Source: Amaranthus tricolor (taxonomy: Eukaryota > Streptophyta > Magnoliopsida > Caryophyllales > Amaranthaceae). Taken from it: 64,000 nucleotides of DNA. Location of the stretch: assembly GCF_026212465.1 (NCBI RefSeq), contig NC_080052.1, positions 14,787,878 to 14,851,877 on the forward strand, given 5' to 3'. The notes below the pieces were generated by a model. The model worked only from the letters and a program-made list of their open reading frames with translations, searched no databases and was not told the origin of the DNA. The position numbers were made by a program, and so were the translations under genes. Numbering within the stretch: the stretch's first letter is position 1; each line of letters starts with the position of its first letter. Below are positions 9,893 through 25,600 of the stretch, in pieces.

Positions 9893-10237
9893 ACACAACA
9901 GTAAACTAGTGACCAGACCACATTGCACGACACGTTGAGACCAAACCTATGCATCCAGGACCTAGGCTAAAGTGGAAATGGAATCTTGGTACTTGGATCT
10001 AGCTATCAAGGTCCTAAAACCATTCTAACAATCCCCGTGGACTCCTAGAAGCTGAGTTGAAGGAGGGCTGCTCGACAGTTTGCTAGATAAGAATTTTGTT
10101 TAAGTGTTTATGGTTGTTTCGTGTTCTTTTCATAATCATTTGTAGTTTTTGACTGTGTCATTAATCAAAGCTTACGCACAACATTAATCCTTGCATAGCC
10201 AAGGCCTTAATCAGCCCCGGTTTCGCATCAAAACCAA
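9893..10237. repeat. B block, first copy (type example)
   Basis: After GCGCGAAATTGACAC the sequence leaves A homology and runs through TATGCATCCAGGACCTAGGC, TCAAGGTCCTAAAACCATTC, GGCTGCTCGACAGTTTGCTA, TTTTTGACTGTGTCATTAAT and CAAGGCCTTAATCAGCCCCG. A-like sequence resumes near CATCAAAACCAAGTTT. Roughly 330 bp is unrelated to A. In the plus frame it holds a short protein-like stretch, NPRGLLEAELKEGCSTVC then stop, preceded by stops, which may be a relic of coding DNA. The origin of B is unknown. Confidence 0.8.
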
Positions 10238-13200
10238 GTTTAAGTACTTTACGCGCGAAATTGAAAAAAACGCTTAAAAACCCATAAAATCGCAACTTAA
10301 CTTCTAATTTCTAGCATATGGCTATTATTTTCAATTCTAACCATTTCAACACAATAATATATGCCAAATAGTGTTGTGTGCCAAGTTTCGTGCAAAACAA
10401 ACAAAGTTTGAGCTACTTTACGCGCGTAATTGACAAAAACGCTTAAAAACCCTTAAAATCGAAACTTAACTTCTAATTTCTAGCATATGACTATTATTAT
10501 CAATTCTAACCATTTCAACACAATAATATATGCCAAATAGTGTTGTGTGCCAAGTTTCGTGCATAACAAACCATGTTTGACCTACTTTACGCGCGAAATT
10601 GACACAGCAGCAAACTAGTGAGCACACCACCTTGCACGACACGTGGAGACCAAACCTATGCATCCATGACCTAGGATAAAGTGGAAATGGAATCTTGGTA
10701 CATGGATCTAGCTATCAAGGTCCTAAAACCATTCTAACAATCCCCGTGGACTCCTAGAAGCTGAGCTGAAGGAGGGCTGCTCGAAAGTTTGCTAGATCAG
10801 AATTTTGTTTAAGTGTTTGTGGTTGTTTCGTGTTCTTTTCATGATCATTTGTAGTTTTTGACTGTGTCATTAATCAAAGCATACGCACAACAGTAATCCT
10901 TGCATAACCAAGGCCTTAATCAGCCCCGGTTTCGCATCAAAACCAAGTTTGAGTACTTTACGCGCGAAATTGACAAAAACACTTAAAAACCCATAAAATC
11001 GCAACTTAACTTCTAATTTCTAGCATATGGCTATTATTTTCATTTCTAACCATTTCAACACAATAATATATTCCAAATAGTGTTGTGTGCCAAGTTTCGT
11101 GCATAACAAACCATGTTTGACCTACTTTACGCGCGAAATTGACAAAAACGCTTAAAAACCCTTAATATCGCAACTTAACTTCTAATTTCTAGAATATGAC
11201 TATTATTATCAATTCTAACCATTTCAATACAATAATATATGCCAAATAGTGCTGTGTGCCATGTTTCGTGCATAACAAACCATGTTTGTCCTACTTTACG
11301 CGCGAAATTGACACAACAGCAAACTAGTGACCAGACCACATTGCACGACACGTTGAGACCAAAGCTATGCATCCAGGACCTAGGCTAAAGTGGAAATGAA
11401 ATATTGGTACTTGGATCTAGCTATCAAGGTCCTAAAACCATTCTAACAATCCCCGTGGACTCCTAGAAGCTGAGCTGAAGGAGGGCTGCTTGAAAGTTTG
11501 CTAGATCAGAATTTTGTTTAAGTGTTTGTGGTTGTTTCGTGTTCTTTTCATGTTCATTTGTAGTTTTTGGCTGTGTCATTAATCAAAGCATACGCACAAC
11601 AGTAATCCTTGCATAACCAAGGCCTTAATCAGCCCCGGTTTTGCATCAAAACAAAGTATAAGTACTTTACGCGCGAAATTGATAAAAACACTTAAAAACC
11701 CATAAAATCACAACTTAACTTCTAATTTCTAGCATATGGCTATTATTTTCATTTCTAACCATTTCAACACAATAATATATTCCAAATAGTGTTGTTGTGC
11801 CAAGTTTCGTGCATAACAAACCATGTTTGACCTACTTTACGCGCGAAATTGACAAAAATGCTTAAAAACCCTTAAAATCGCAACTTAACTTCTAATTTCT
11901 AGCATATGACTATTATTATCAATTCTAACCAATTCCATACAATAATATATGCCAAATAGTGCTGTGTGCCAAGTTTCGTGCATAACAAACCATGTTTGTC
12001 CTACTTTACGCGCGAAATTGACACAACAGCAAACTAGTGACCAGACCACATTGCACGACACGTTGAGACCAAACCTATGCATCCAGGACCTAGGCTAAAG
12101 TGGAAATGGAATATTGGTACTTGGATCTAGCTATCAAGGTCCTAAAACCATTCTAACAATCTCCGTGGACTCCTAGAAGCTGAGCTGAAGGGATGCTAGA
12201 CAGTTTGCTAGATCAGAATTATGTTTAATTGTTTGTGGTTGTTTCGTGTTCTTTTCATGATCATTTGTAATTTTTGACTGTGTCATTAATCAAAGCTTAC
12301 GCACAACATTAAACCTTGCATAGCCAAGGCCTTAATCAGCCCCGGTTTCGCATCAAAACCAAGTTTGAGTACTTTACGCGCGAAGTTAAAAAAAACGCTT
12401 AAAAACCCATCAAATCGCAACTTAACTTCTAATTTCAAGCATATGGCTATTATTTTCAATTCTAATTATTTCAACACAATAATATATGCCAAATAGTGTT
12501 GTGTGCCAATTTTCGTGCAAAACAAACAAAGTTTAACCTACTTTACGCGCGTAATTGACAAAAACGCTTAAAAACCCTTAAAATCGCAACTTAACTTCTA
12601 ATTTCTAGCATATGACTATTATTATCAATTCTAACCATTTCAACACAATAATATATGCCAAATGGTGTTGTGTGCCAAGTTTCGTGCATAACAAACCATG
12701 TTTGACCTACTTACGCGCGAAATTGACACAGCAGCAAACTACTGAGCATACCACCTTGCACGACATGTGGAGACCAAACCTATGCATCCATGACCTAGGC
12801 TAAAGTGGAAATGGAATCTTGGTACTTGGATCTAGCTATCAAGGTCCTAAAACCATTCTAACAAACCCCGTAGACTCCTAGAAGTTGAGCTGAAGGAGGG
12901 CTGCTCGAAAGTTTGCTAGATCAGAATTTTGTTTAAGTGTTTGTGGTTGTTTCGTGTTCTTTTCATAATAATTTGTAGTTTTTGACTGTCTCATTAATCA
13001 AAGCTTACGCACAACATTAATCCTTGCATAGCCAAGGCCTTAATCAGCCCCGGTTTCGCATCAAAACCAAGATTGAGTACTTTACGCGCGAAATTGAAAA
13101 AAACGCTTAAAAACCCATAAAATCGCAACTTAACTTCTAATTTCTAGCATATGGCTATTATTTTCAATTCCAACCATTTCAACACAATAATATATGCCAA

Positions 13201-14510
13201 ATAGTGTTGTGTGCTAAGTTTCGTGCAAAACAAACAAAGTTTGAGCTACTTTACGCGCGTAATTGACAAAAACGCTTAAAAACCCTTAAAATCGCAACTT
13301 AACTTCTAATTTCTAGCATATGAATATTATTATCATTTCTAACCATTTAAACACAATAATATATGCCAAATAGTGTTGTGTGCCAAGATTCGTGCATAAC
13401 AAACCACGTTTGACCTACTTTACGCGCGAAATTGACACAGCAGCAAACTAGTGAGCAAACCACCTTGCACGACACGTGGAGACCAAACCTATGCATCCAT
13501 GACCTAGGCTAAAGTGGAATCGGAATCTTGTTACATGGATCTAGCTATTAAGGTCCTAAAACCATTCTAACAATCCCCGTGGACTCCTAGAAGCTGAGCC
13601 GAAGGAGCGCTGCGCGAAAGTTTGCTAGATCAGAATTTTGTTTAAGTGTTTGTGGTTGTTTCGTGTTCTTTTCATAATCATTTGTAGTTTTTGACTGTGT
13701 CATTAATAAAAGCTTACGCACAAAATTAATCCTTGCATAGCCAAGGCCTTAATCAGCCCCGGTGTCGCATCAAAACCAAGTTTGAGTACTTTACGCGCGA
13801 AATTGACTAAAACACTTAAAAACCCATAAAATCGCAACTTAACTTCTAATTTCTAGCATATGGCTATTATTTTCATTTCTAACCATTTCAACACAATAAT
13901 ATATTCCAAATAGTGTTGTGTTCCATGTTTCGTGCATAACAAACCATGTTTGACCTACTTTACGCGCGAAATTGTCTAAAACGCTTAAAAACCCTTAAAA
14001 TCGCAACTTAACTTCTAATTTCTAGCATATGACTATTATTATCAATTCTAACCATTTCAATACAATAATATATGCCAAATAGTGCTGTGTGCCAAGTTTC
14101 GTGCATAACAAACCTTGTTTGTCCTACTTTACGCGCGAAATTGACACAACCGTAAACTAGTGACTAGACCACATTGCACGACACGTTGAGACCAAACCTA
14201 TGCATCCAGGACCTAGGCTAAAGTGGAAATAGAATCTTGGTACTTGGATCTAGCTATCAAGGTCCTAAAACCATTCTAACAATCCCCGTGGACTCCTAGA
14301 AGCTGAGCTGAAGGAGGGCTGCTCGAAAGTTTGCTAGATAAGAATTTTGTTTAAGTGTTTGTGGTTGTTTCGTGTTCTTTTCATGATCATTTGTAGTTTT
14401 TGACTGTGTCATTAATCAAAGCATACGCACAACATTAATCCTTGCATAGCCAAGGCCTTAATCAGCCCAGGTTTCATATCAAAACCAAGTTTGAGTACTA
14501 TACGCGCGAA
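9893..14510. repeat. Array segment 1: 709-bp units (B plus two A steps)
   Basis: B markers at 9954, 10663, 11372, 12082, 12787, 13496 and 14205 give spacings of 709, 709, 710, 705, 709 and 709. Copies are mutually diverged, with many private substitutions, so this is an older and less homogenised part of the array. Confidence 0.9.
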
Positions 14511-17500
14511 ATTGACAAAAACGCTTAAAAACCCATAAAATCGCAACTTAACTTCTTATTTCTAGCATATGGCTATTATTTTCAATTCTAACCATTTGAA
14601 CACAATAATATATGCCAAATAGTGTTGTGTGCCAAGTTTAGTGCATAACAAACCATGTTTGACCTACTTTACGCGCGAAATTGACAAAAACGCTCAAAAA
14701 CCCTTGAAATCGCAACTTAACTTTTAATTTCTAGCATATGACTATTATTTTCAATTGTAACCATTTCAACACAATAATATATGCCAAATAGTGTTGTGTG
14801 CCAAGTTTCGTGCATAACAAACCATGTTTGACCTACTTTACGCGCGAAATTGACAAAAACGCTTAAAAACCCTTAAAATCGCAACTTAACTACTAATTTT
14901 TAGCATATGACTAGTATTATTAATTCTAACCATTTCAACACAATAATATATGCAAAATATTGCTGTGTTCCAAGTTTCGTGCATAACAAACCATGTTTGA
15001 CCTACTTTACGCGCGAAATTGACACCACAGTAAACTAGTGACCAGACCACATTGCACGACAGGTTGAGACCAAACCTATGCATCCAGGACCTAGGCTAAA
15101 GAGGAAATGGAATCTTGGTACTTGGATCTAGCTATCAAGGTCCTAAAACCATTCTAACAATCCCCGTGGACTCCTAGAAGCTGAGCTGAAGGAGGTCTAC
15201 TCGAAAGTTTGCTAGATCAGAATTTTGTTTAAGTGTTTGTGGTTGTTTTGTGTTCTTTTCATGATCATTTGTAGTTTTTGACTGTGTCATTAATCAAAGC
15301 ATACGCACAACATTAATCCTTGCATAACAAAGGGCTTAATAAGCCCTGGTTTCGTATCAAAACCAAGTTTGAGTACTATACGCGCGAAATTGACAAAAAC
15401 GCTTAAAAACCAATAAAATCGCAACTTAACTTCTTATTTCTAGCATAAGGCTATTATTTTCAATTCTAACCATTTCAACACAATAATATATGCCAAATAG
15501 TGTTGTGTGCCAAGTTTCGTGCATAACAAACCATGTTTGACCTACATTACGCGCGAAATTGACAAAAACGCTTAAAAACCCTTAAAATCGCAACTTAACT
15601 TTTAATTTCTAGCATATGACTATTATTTTCAATTGTAACCATTTCAACACAATAATATATGCCAAATAGTGTTGTGTGCCAAGTTTCGTGCATAACAAAC
15701 CATGTTTGACCTACTTTTCGCGCGAAATTGACAAAAACGCTTAAAAACCCTTAAAATCGCAACTTAACTTCTAATTTCTAGCATATGACTATTATTTTCA
15801 ATTCTAACCATTTCAACACAATAATATATGCAAAATAGTGCTGTGTGCCAAGTTTCGTGCATAACAAACCATGTTTGACCTACTTTACGCGCGAAATTGA
15901 CACAACAGTAAACTAGTGACCAGACTACATTGCACGACACGTTGAGACCAAACCTATGCATCCAAGACCTAGGCTAAAGTGGAAATGGAATCTTGGTACT
16001 TGGATCTAGCTATCAAGGTCCTAAAACCATTCTAACAATCCCCGTGGACTCCTAGAAGCTGAGCTGAAGGAGGGCTGCTCAAAAGTTTGCTAGATCAGAA
16101 TTTTGTTTAAGTGTTTGTGGTTGTTTCGTGTTCTTTTCATGATCATTTGTAGTTTTTGACTGTGTCATTAATCAAAGCATACGCACAACATTAATCCTTG
16201 CATAGCCAAGGCCTTAATCAGCCCCGGTTTCATATCAAAACCAAGTTTAAGTTCTATACGCGCGAAATTGACTAAAACGCTTAAAAACCCATAAAATCGC
16301 AACTTAACTTCTAATTTCTAGCATATGGCTATTATTTTCAATTCTAACCATTTGAACACAATAATATATGCCAAATAGTGTTGTGTGCCAAGTTTCGTGC
16401 ATAACAAACCAGGTTTGACCTACTTTACGCGCGAAATTGACAAAAACGCTTAAAAACCCATAAAATCGCAACTTAACTTCTACTTTCTAGCATATGGCTA
16501 TTATTTTCAATTCTAACCATTTCAACACAATAATATATGCAAAATAGTTTTGTGTGCCAAGTTTCGTGCATAACATAAAAAGTTTGACCTACTTTACGCG
16601 CGAAATTGAAAAAAAACGCTTAAAAACCCTTAAAATCGCAACTTAACTTCTAATTTCTAGCATATGACTATTATTATCAATTCTAACCACTTCAATACAA
16701 TAATATATGCCAAATAGTGCTGTGTGCCATGTTTCGTGCATAACAAACCATGTTTGTCCTACTTTACGCGCGAAATTGACACAACAGCAAACTAGTGACA
16801 AGACCACATTGCACGACACGTTGAGACCAAACCTATGCATCCAGGACCTAGGCTAAAGTGGAAATGGAATTTTGGTACTTGGATCTAGCAATCAAGGTCC
16901 TAAAACCATTCTAACAATCCCCGTGGACTCCTAGAAGCTGAGCTGAAGGAGGGCTGCTCGAAAGTTTGCTAGATCAGAATTTTGTTTAAGTGTTTGTGGT
17001 TGTTTTGTGTTCTTTTCATGATCATTTGTAGTTTTTGACTGTGTCATTAATCAAAGCATACGCACAACATTAATCCTTGCATAACAAAGGCCTTAATAAG
17101 CCCTGGTTTCGTATCAAAACCAAGTTTGAGTACTATACGCGCGAAATTGACAAAAACGCTTAAAAACCCATAAAATCGCAACTTAACTTCTTATTTCTAG
17201 CATAAGGCTATTATTTTTAATTCTAACCATTTCAACACAATAATATATGCCAAAGAGTGTTGTGTGCCAAGTTTCGTGCATAACAAACCATGTTTGACCT
17301 ACGTTACGCGCGAAATTGACAAAAACGCTTAAAAACCCTTAAAATCGCAACTTAACTTTTAATTTCTAGCATATGAATATTATTTTCAATTGTAACCATT
17401 TCAACACAATAATATATGCCAAATAGTGTTGTGTGCCAAGTTTCGTGCATAACAAACCATGTTTGACCTACGTTACGCGCGAAATTGACAAAAACGCTTA

Positions 17501-20500
17501 AAAACCCTTAAAATCGCAACTTAACTTTTAATTTCTAGCATATGACTATTATTTTCAATTGTAACCATTTCAACACAATAATATATGCCAAATAGTGTTG
17601 TGTGCCAAGTTTCGTGCATAACATACCATGTTTGACCTACTTTACGCGCGAAATTGACAAAAACGCTTAAAAACCCTTAAAATCGCAACGTAACTTCTAA
17701 TTTCTAGCATATGACTATTATTATCAATTCTAACCATTTCAATACAATAATATATGCTAAATAGTGCTGTGTGCCAAATTTCGTGCATAACAAACCATGT
17801 TTGTCCTACTTTACGCATGAAATTGACACAACAGCAAACTAGTGACCAGACCACATTGCACGACACGTAGAGACAAAACCTATTCATCCCTGACCTAGGC
17901 TAAAGTGGAAATGGAATCTTGGTACTTGGATCTAGCTATCAAGGTCCTAAAACCATTCTAACAATCCCCGTGGACTCCTAGAAGCTGAGCTGAAGGAGGG
18001 CTGCTCAAAAGTTTGCTAGATCAGAATTTTGTTTAAGTGTTTGTGGTTGTTTCGTGTTCTTTTCATGATCATTTGTAGTTTTTCACTGTGTCATTAATCA
18101 TAGCATACGCACAACAATAATCCTTGCATAACCAAGGCCTTAATCAGCCCCGATTTCGCATAAAAACCAAGTTTGAGTACTATACGCGCGAAATTGACAA
18201 AAACGCTTAAAAACCCATAAAATCGCAACTTAACTTCTACTTTCTAGCATATGGCTATTATTTTCAATTCTAACCATTTCAACACAATAATATATGCAAA
18301 ATAGTTTTGTGTGCCAAGTTTCGTGCATAACATAAAAAGTTTGACCTACTTTACGCGCGAAATTGAAAAAAAACGCTTAAAAACCCTTAAAATCGCAACT
18401 TAACTTCTAATTTCTAGCATATGACTATTATTATCAATTCTAACCACTTCAATACAATAATATATGCCAAATAGTGCTGTGTGCCAAGTTTCGTGCATAA
18501 CAAACCATGTTTGTCCTACTTTACGCGCGAAATTGACACAACAGCAAACTAGTGACAAGACCACATTGCACGACACGTTGAGACCAAACCTATGCATCCA
18601 GGACCTAGGCTAAAGTGGAAATGGAATTTTGGTACTTGGATCTAGCAATCAAGGTCCTAAAACCATTCTAACAATCCCCGTGGACTCCTAGAAGCTGAGC
18701 TGAAGGAGGGCTGCTCGAAAGTTTGCTAGATCAGAATTTTGTTTAAGTGTTTGTGGTTGTTTTGTGTTCTTTTCATGATCATTTGTAGTTTTTGACTGTG
18801 TCATTAATCAAAGCATACGCACAACATTAATCCTTGCATAACAAAGGCCTTAATAAGCCCTGGTTTCGTATCAAAACCAAGTTTGAGTACTATACGCGCG
18901 AAATTGACAAAAACGCTTAAAAACCCATAAAATCGCAACTTAACTTCTTATTTCTAGCATAAGGCTATTATTTTCAATTCTAACCATTTCAACACAATAA
19001 TATATGCCAAATAGTGTTGTGTGCCAAGTTTCGTGCATAACAAACCATGTTTGACCTACGTTACGCGCGAAATTGACAAAAACGCTTAAAAACCCTTAAA
19101 ATCGCAACTTAACTTTTAATTTCTAGCATATGACTATTATTTTCAATTGTAACCATTTCAACACAATAATACATGCCAAATAGTGTTGTGTGCCAAGTTT
19201 CGTGCATAACAAACCATGTTTGACCTACTTTACGCGCGAAATTGACAAAAACGCTTAAAAACCCTTAAAATCGCAACTTAACTTCTAATTTGTAGCATAT
19301 GACTATTATTTTCAATTCTAACCATTTCAACACAATAATATATGCAAAATAGTGCTGTGTGCCATGTTTCGTGCATAACAAACCATGTTTGACCTACTTT
19401 ACGCGCGAAATTGACACAACAGTAAACTAGTGACCAGACTACATTGCACGACACGTTGAGACCAAACCTATGCATCCAGGACCTAGGCTAAAGTGGAAAT
19501 GGAATCTTGGTACTTGGATCTAGCTATCAAGGTCCTAAAACCATTCTAACAATCCCCGTGGACTCCTTGAAGCTGAGCTGAAGAAGGGCTGCTCGACAGT
19601 TTGCTAGATCAGAATTTTGTTTAAGTGTTTGTGGTTGTTTTGTGTTCTTTTCATGATCATTTGTAGTTTTTGACTGTGTCATTAATCAAATCTTACGCAC
19701 AACATTAATCCTTGCATAGCCAAGGCCTTAATCAGCTCCGGTTTCGCATCAAAACCAAGTTTTTGTACTTTACGCGCGAAATTAAAAAAAACGCTTAAAA
19801 ACCCATAAAATCGCAACTTAACTTCTAATTTCTAGCATATGGCTATTATTTTCAATTCTAACCATTTAAACACAATAATATATGCCAAATAGTGTTGTGT
19901 GGCAAGTTTCGTGCATAACAAACAAAGTTTCGGCTACTTTACGCGCGTAATTGACAAAAACGCTTAAAAACCCTTAAAATCGCAACTTAACTTCTAATTT
20001 CTAGCATATGACTATTATTATCAATTCTAACCATTTCAAAACAATAATATATGCCAAATAGTGTTGTGTGCCAAGTTTCGTGCATAACAAACCATGTTTG
20101 ACCTACTTACGCGCGAAATTGACACAGCAACAAACTAGTGAGCAGACCACCTTGCACGACACGTGGAGACCAAACCTATGCATCCATGACCTAGGCTAAA
20201 GTGGAAATGGAATCTTGGTACTTGGATCTAGCTATCAAGGTCCTAAAACCATTCTATCAATCCCCGTGGACTTCTAGAAGCTGAGCTGAAGGAGGGCTGC
20301 TCGAAAGTTTGCTAGATCAGAATTTTGTTTAAGTGTTTGTGGTTGTTTCGTGTTCTTTTCATGATCATTTGTAGTTTTTGACTGTGTCATTAATCAAAGC
20401 ATACGCACAACATTAATCCTTGCATAACCAAGGCCTTAATCAGCCCCGGTTTCGCATCAAAACCAAGTTTGAGTACTTTACGCGCGAAATTGACAAAAAC

Positions 20501-22640
20501 ACTTAAAAACCCATAAAATCGCAACTTAAATTCTAATTTCTAGCATATGGCTATTATTTTAAATTCTAACCATTTCAACACAATAATATATTCCAAATAG
20601 TGTTGTGTGCCATGTTTCGTGTATAAGAAACCATGTTTGACCTTCTTTACGCGCGAAATTGACAAAAACGCTTAAAAACCCGTAAAATCGCAACTTAACT
20701 TCTAATTTCTAGCATATGACTATTATTATCAATTCTAACCATTTCAACACAATAATATATGCCAAATAGTGCTGTGTGCCAAATTTCGTGCATAACAAAC
20801 CATGTTTGTCCTACTTTACGCATGAAATTGACACAACAGCAAACTAGTGACCAGACCACATTGCACGACACGTAGAGACCAAACCTATGCATCCCTGACC
20901 TAGGCTAAAGTGGAAATGGAATCTTGGTACTTGGATCTAGCTATCAAGGTCCTAAAACCATTCTAACAATCCCCGTGGACTCCTAGAAGCTGAGCTGAAG
21001 GAGGGCTGCTCAAAAGTTTGCTAGATCAGAATTTTGTTTAAGTGTTTGTGGTTGTTTCGTGTTCTTTTCATGATCATTTGTAGTTTTTCACTGTGTCATT
21101 AATCAAAGCATACGCACAACATTAATCCTTGCATAACCAAGGCCTTAATCTGCCCCGGTTTCGCATAAAAACCAAGTTTGAGTACTATACGCGCGAAATT
21201 GACAAAAACGCTTAAAAACCCATAAAATCGCAACTTAACTTCTACTTTCTAGCATATGGCTATTATTTTCAATTCTAACCATTTCAACACAATAATATAT
21301 GCCAAAGAGTTTTGTGTGCCAAGTTTCGTGCATAACATAAAAAGTTTGACCTACTTTACGCGCGAAATTGAAAAAAAACGCTTAAAAACCCTTAAAATCG
21401 CAACTTAACTTCTAATTTGTAGCATATGACTATTATTATCAATTCTAACCATTTCAATACAATAATATATGCCAAATACTGCTGTGTGCCAAGTTTCGTG
21501 CATAACAAACCATGTTTGTCCTACTTTACGCGCGAAATTGACACAACAGCAAACTAGTGACCAGACCACATTGCACGACACGTTGAGACCAAACCTATGC
21601 ATCCAGGACCTAGGCTAAAGTGGAAATGGAATCTTGGTACTTGGATCTAGCTATCAAGGTCCTAAAACCATTCTAACAATCCCCGTGGACTCCTAGAAGC
21701 TGAGCTGAAGGAGGGCTGCTCGAAAGTTTGCTAGATCAGAATTTTGTTTAAGTGTTTGTGGTTGTTTTGTGTTCTTTTCATGATCATTTGTAGTTTTTGA
21801 CTGTGTCATTAATCAAAGCATACGCACAACATTAATCCTTGCATAACAAAGGCCTTAATAAGCCCTGGTTTCGTATCAAAACCAAGTTTGAGTACTATAC
21901 GCGCGAAATTGACAAAAACGATTAAAAACCCATAAAATCGCAACTTAACTTCTTATTTCTAGCATAAGGCTATTATTTTCAATTCTAACCATTTCAACAC
22001 AATAATATATGCCAAATAGTGTTGTGTGCCAAGTTTCGTGCATAACAAACCATGTTTGACCTACTTTACGCGCGAAATTGACAAAAACGCTTAAAAACCC
22101 TTGAAATCGCAACTTAACTTTTAATTTCTAGCATATGACTATTATTTTCAATTGTAATTATTTCAACACAATAATATATGCCAAATAGTGTTGTGTGCCA
22201 TGTTTCGTGCATAACAAACCATGTTTGACCTACTTTACGCGCGAAATTGATAAAAACGCTTAAAAACCCTTAAAATCGCAACTTAACTTCTAATTTTTAG
22301 CATATGACTATTATTATCAATTCTAACCATTTCAACACAATAATATATGCAAAATATTGCTGTGTTCCAAGTTTCGTGCATAACAAACCATGTTTGACCT
22401 ACTTTACGCGCGAAATTGACACAACAGTAAACTAGTGACCAGACCACATTGCACGACACGTTGAGACCAAACCTATGCATCCAGGACCTAGGCTAAAGAG
22501 GAAATGGAATCTTGGTACTTGGATCTAGCTATCAAGGTCCTAAAACCATTCTAACAATCCCCGTGGACTCCTAGAAGCTGAGCTGAAGGAGGGGTGCTCG
22601 ACAGTTTGCTAGATCAGAATTTTGTTTAAGTGTTTGTGGT
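14511..22640. repeat. Array segment 2: mixed 709-, 878- and one 1047-bp unit
   Basis: B markers at 15083, 15961, 16840, 17887, 18597, 19475, 20183, 20892, 21602 and 22480. The 16840-17887 unit has four A steps, two of them nearly identical around 17340-17640, so a single A was duplicated. Pairs such as 16643-16840 and 18400-18597 are near-identical, which shows local block duplication with an offset of about 1757 bp. Confidence 0.9.
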
Positions 22641-25600
22641 TGTTTCTTGTTGTTTTCATGATCATTTGTAGTTTTTGACTGTGTCATTAATCAAAGCTTA
22701 TACACAACATTAATCCTTGCATAGCCAAGGCCTTAATCAGCTCCGGTTTCGCATCAAAACCAAGTTTGAGTACTTTACGCGCGAAATTAAAAAAAACGCT
22801 TAAAAACCCATAAAATCGCAACTTAACTTCTAATTTCAAGCATATGGCTATTATTTTCAATTCTAACCATTTCAACACAATAATATATGCCAAATAGTGT
22901 TGTGTGCCTAGTTTCGTGCAAAACAAACAAAGTTTGAGCTACTTTACGTGCGTAATTGACAAAAACGCTTAAAAACCCTTAAAATCGCAACTTAACTTCT
23001 ATTTTCTAGCATATGACTAGTATTATCAATTATAACCTTTTCAACACAATAATATATGCCAAATAGTTTTGTGTGCCATGTTTCGTGCATAACAAATCAT
23101 GTTTGACCTACTAACGCGCGAAATTGACACAGCAACAAACTAGTGAGCAGACCACCTTGCACGACACGTGGAGACCAAACCTATGCATCCATGACCTAGG
23201 CTAAAGTGGAAATAAGATCTTGGTACTTGGATCTAGCTATCAAGGTCCTAAAACCATTCTAACAATCCCCGTGGACTCCTAGAAGCTGAGCTGAAGGAGG
23301 GCTGCTCGAAAGTTTGCTAGATCAGAATTTTGTTTAAGTGTTTGTGGTTGTTTCGTGTTCCTTTCATAATGATTTGTAGTTTTTGACTATGTCATTAATC
23401 AAAGCTTACGCACAACATTAATCCTTGCACAGCCAAGGCCTTAATCAGCCCCGGTTTCGCATCAAAACCAAGTTTGAGTACTTTACGCGCGAAATTGAAA
23501 AAAACGCTTAAAAACCCATAAAATCGCAACTTAACTTCTGATTTCTAGCATATGGCTATTATTTTCAATTCCAACCATTTCAACACAATAATATATGCCA
23601 AATAGTGTTGTGTGCCAAGTTTCGTGCAAAACAAACAAAGTTTGAGCTACTTTACGCGCGTAATTGACAAAAACGCTTAAAAACCCTTAAAATCGCAACT
23701 TAACTTCTAATTTCTAGCATATGAATATTATTTTCAATTCTAACCATTTCAACACAATAATATATTCCAAATAGTGTTGTGTGCCAAGTTTCGTGCATAA
23801 CAAACCATGTTTGACCTACTTTACGCGCGAAATTGACACAGCAGCAAACTAGTGAGCACACCACCTTGCACGACACGTGGAGACCAAACCTATGCATCCA
23901 TGACCTAGGCTAAAGAGGAAATGGAATCTTGGTACTTGGATCTAGCTATCAAGGTCCTAAAACCATTCTAACAATCCTCGTGGACTCCTAGAAGCTGAGC
24001 TGAAGGAGGGCTGCTCGAAAGTATGCTAGATCAGAATTTTATTTAAGTGTTTGTGGTTGTTTCGTGTTCTTTTCATGATCATTTGTAGTTTTTGACTGTG
24101 TCATTAATCAAAGCCTACGCACAACATTAATCCTTGCATAGCAAAGGCCTTAATCAGCCCCGGTTTCGCATCAAAACCAAGTTTGAGTACTTTACGCACG
24201 AAATTGACAAAAACACTTAAAAACCAATGAAATCGCAACTTAACTTCTAATTTCTAGCATATGGCTATTATTTTCAATTCTAACCATTTCAACACAATAA
24301 TATATTCCAAATAGTGTTGTGTTGCAAGTTTCGTGCATAACAAACCAAGTTTGACCTAAATTACGCGCGAAATTGACAAAAACGCTTAAAAACCCTTAAA
24401 ATCGCAACTTAACTTCTAATTTCTAGCATATGACTATTATTATCAATTCTAACCATTTCCATACAATAATATATGCCAAATAGTGCTGTGTGCCAAGTTT
24501 CGTGCATAACAAACCTTGTTATTCCTACTTTACGCGCGAAATTGACACAACAGCAAACTAGTGACCAGACCACATTGCACGACACGTTGAGACCAAACCT
24601 ATGCATCCAGGACCTAGGCTAAAGTGGAAATAGAATCTTGGTACTTGGATCTAGCTATCAAGGTCCTAAAACCATTCTAACAATCCCCGTGGACTCCTAG
24701 AAGCTGAGCTGAAGGAGGGCTGCTCGAAAGTTTGCTAGATAAGAATTTTGTTTAAGTGTTTGTGGTTGTTTCGTGTTCTTTTCATGATCATTTGTAGTTT
24801 TTGACTGTGTCATTAATCAAAGCATACGCACAACAATAATCCTTGCATAGCCAAGGCCTTAATCAGCCTCGGTTTCATATCAAAACCAAGTTTGAGTACT
24901 ATACGCGCGAAATTGACAAAAACGCTTAAAAACCCATGAAATCGCAACTGAACTTCTAATTTCTAGCATATGGCTATTATTTTCAATTGTAACCATTTCA
25001 ACACAATAATATATGCCAAATAGTGTTGTGTGTCAAGTTTCGTGCATAACAAACCATGTTTGACCTACTTTACGCGCGAAATTGACAAAAACGCTTAAAA
25101 ACCCTTAAAATCGCAACTTAACTTCTAATTTCTAGCATATGACTATTATTTTCAATTCTAACCATTTCAAAACAATAATATATGCAAAATAGTGTTGTGT
25201 GCCATGTTTCGTGCATAACATACTATGTTTGACCTACTTTACGCGCGAAATTGACACAACAGTAAACTAGTGACCAGACTACATTGCACGACACGTTGAG
25301 ACCAAACCTATGCATCCAGGACCTAGGCTAAAGTGGAAATGGAATCTTGGTACTTGGATCTAGCTATCAAGGTCCTAAAACCATTCTAACAAACCCCGTG
25401 AACTCTTAGAAGCTGAGCTGAAGGAGGGGTGCTCGATAGTTTGCTAGATTAGAATTTTGTTTAAGTGTTTGTGGTTGTTTTGTGTTCTTTTCATGATCAT
25501 TTGTAGTTTTTGACTGTGTCATTAATCAAATCTTACGCACAACATTAATCCTTGCATAGCCAAGGCCTTAATCAGCTCCGGTTTCGCATCAAAACCAAGT

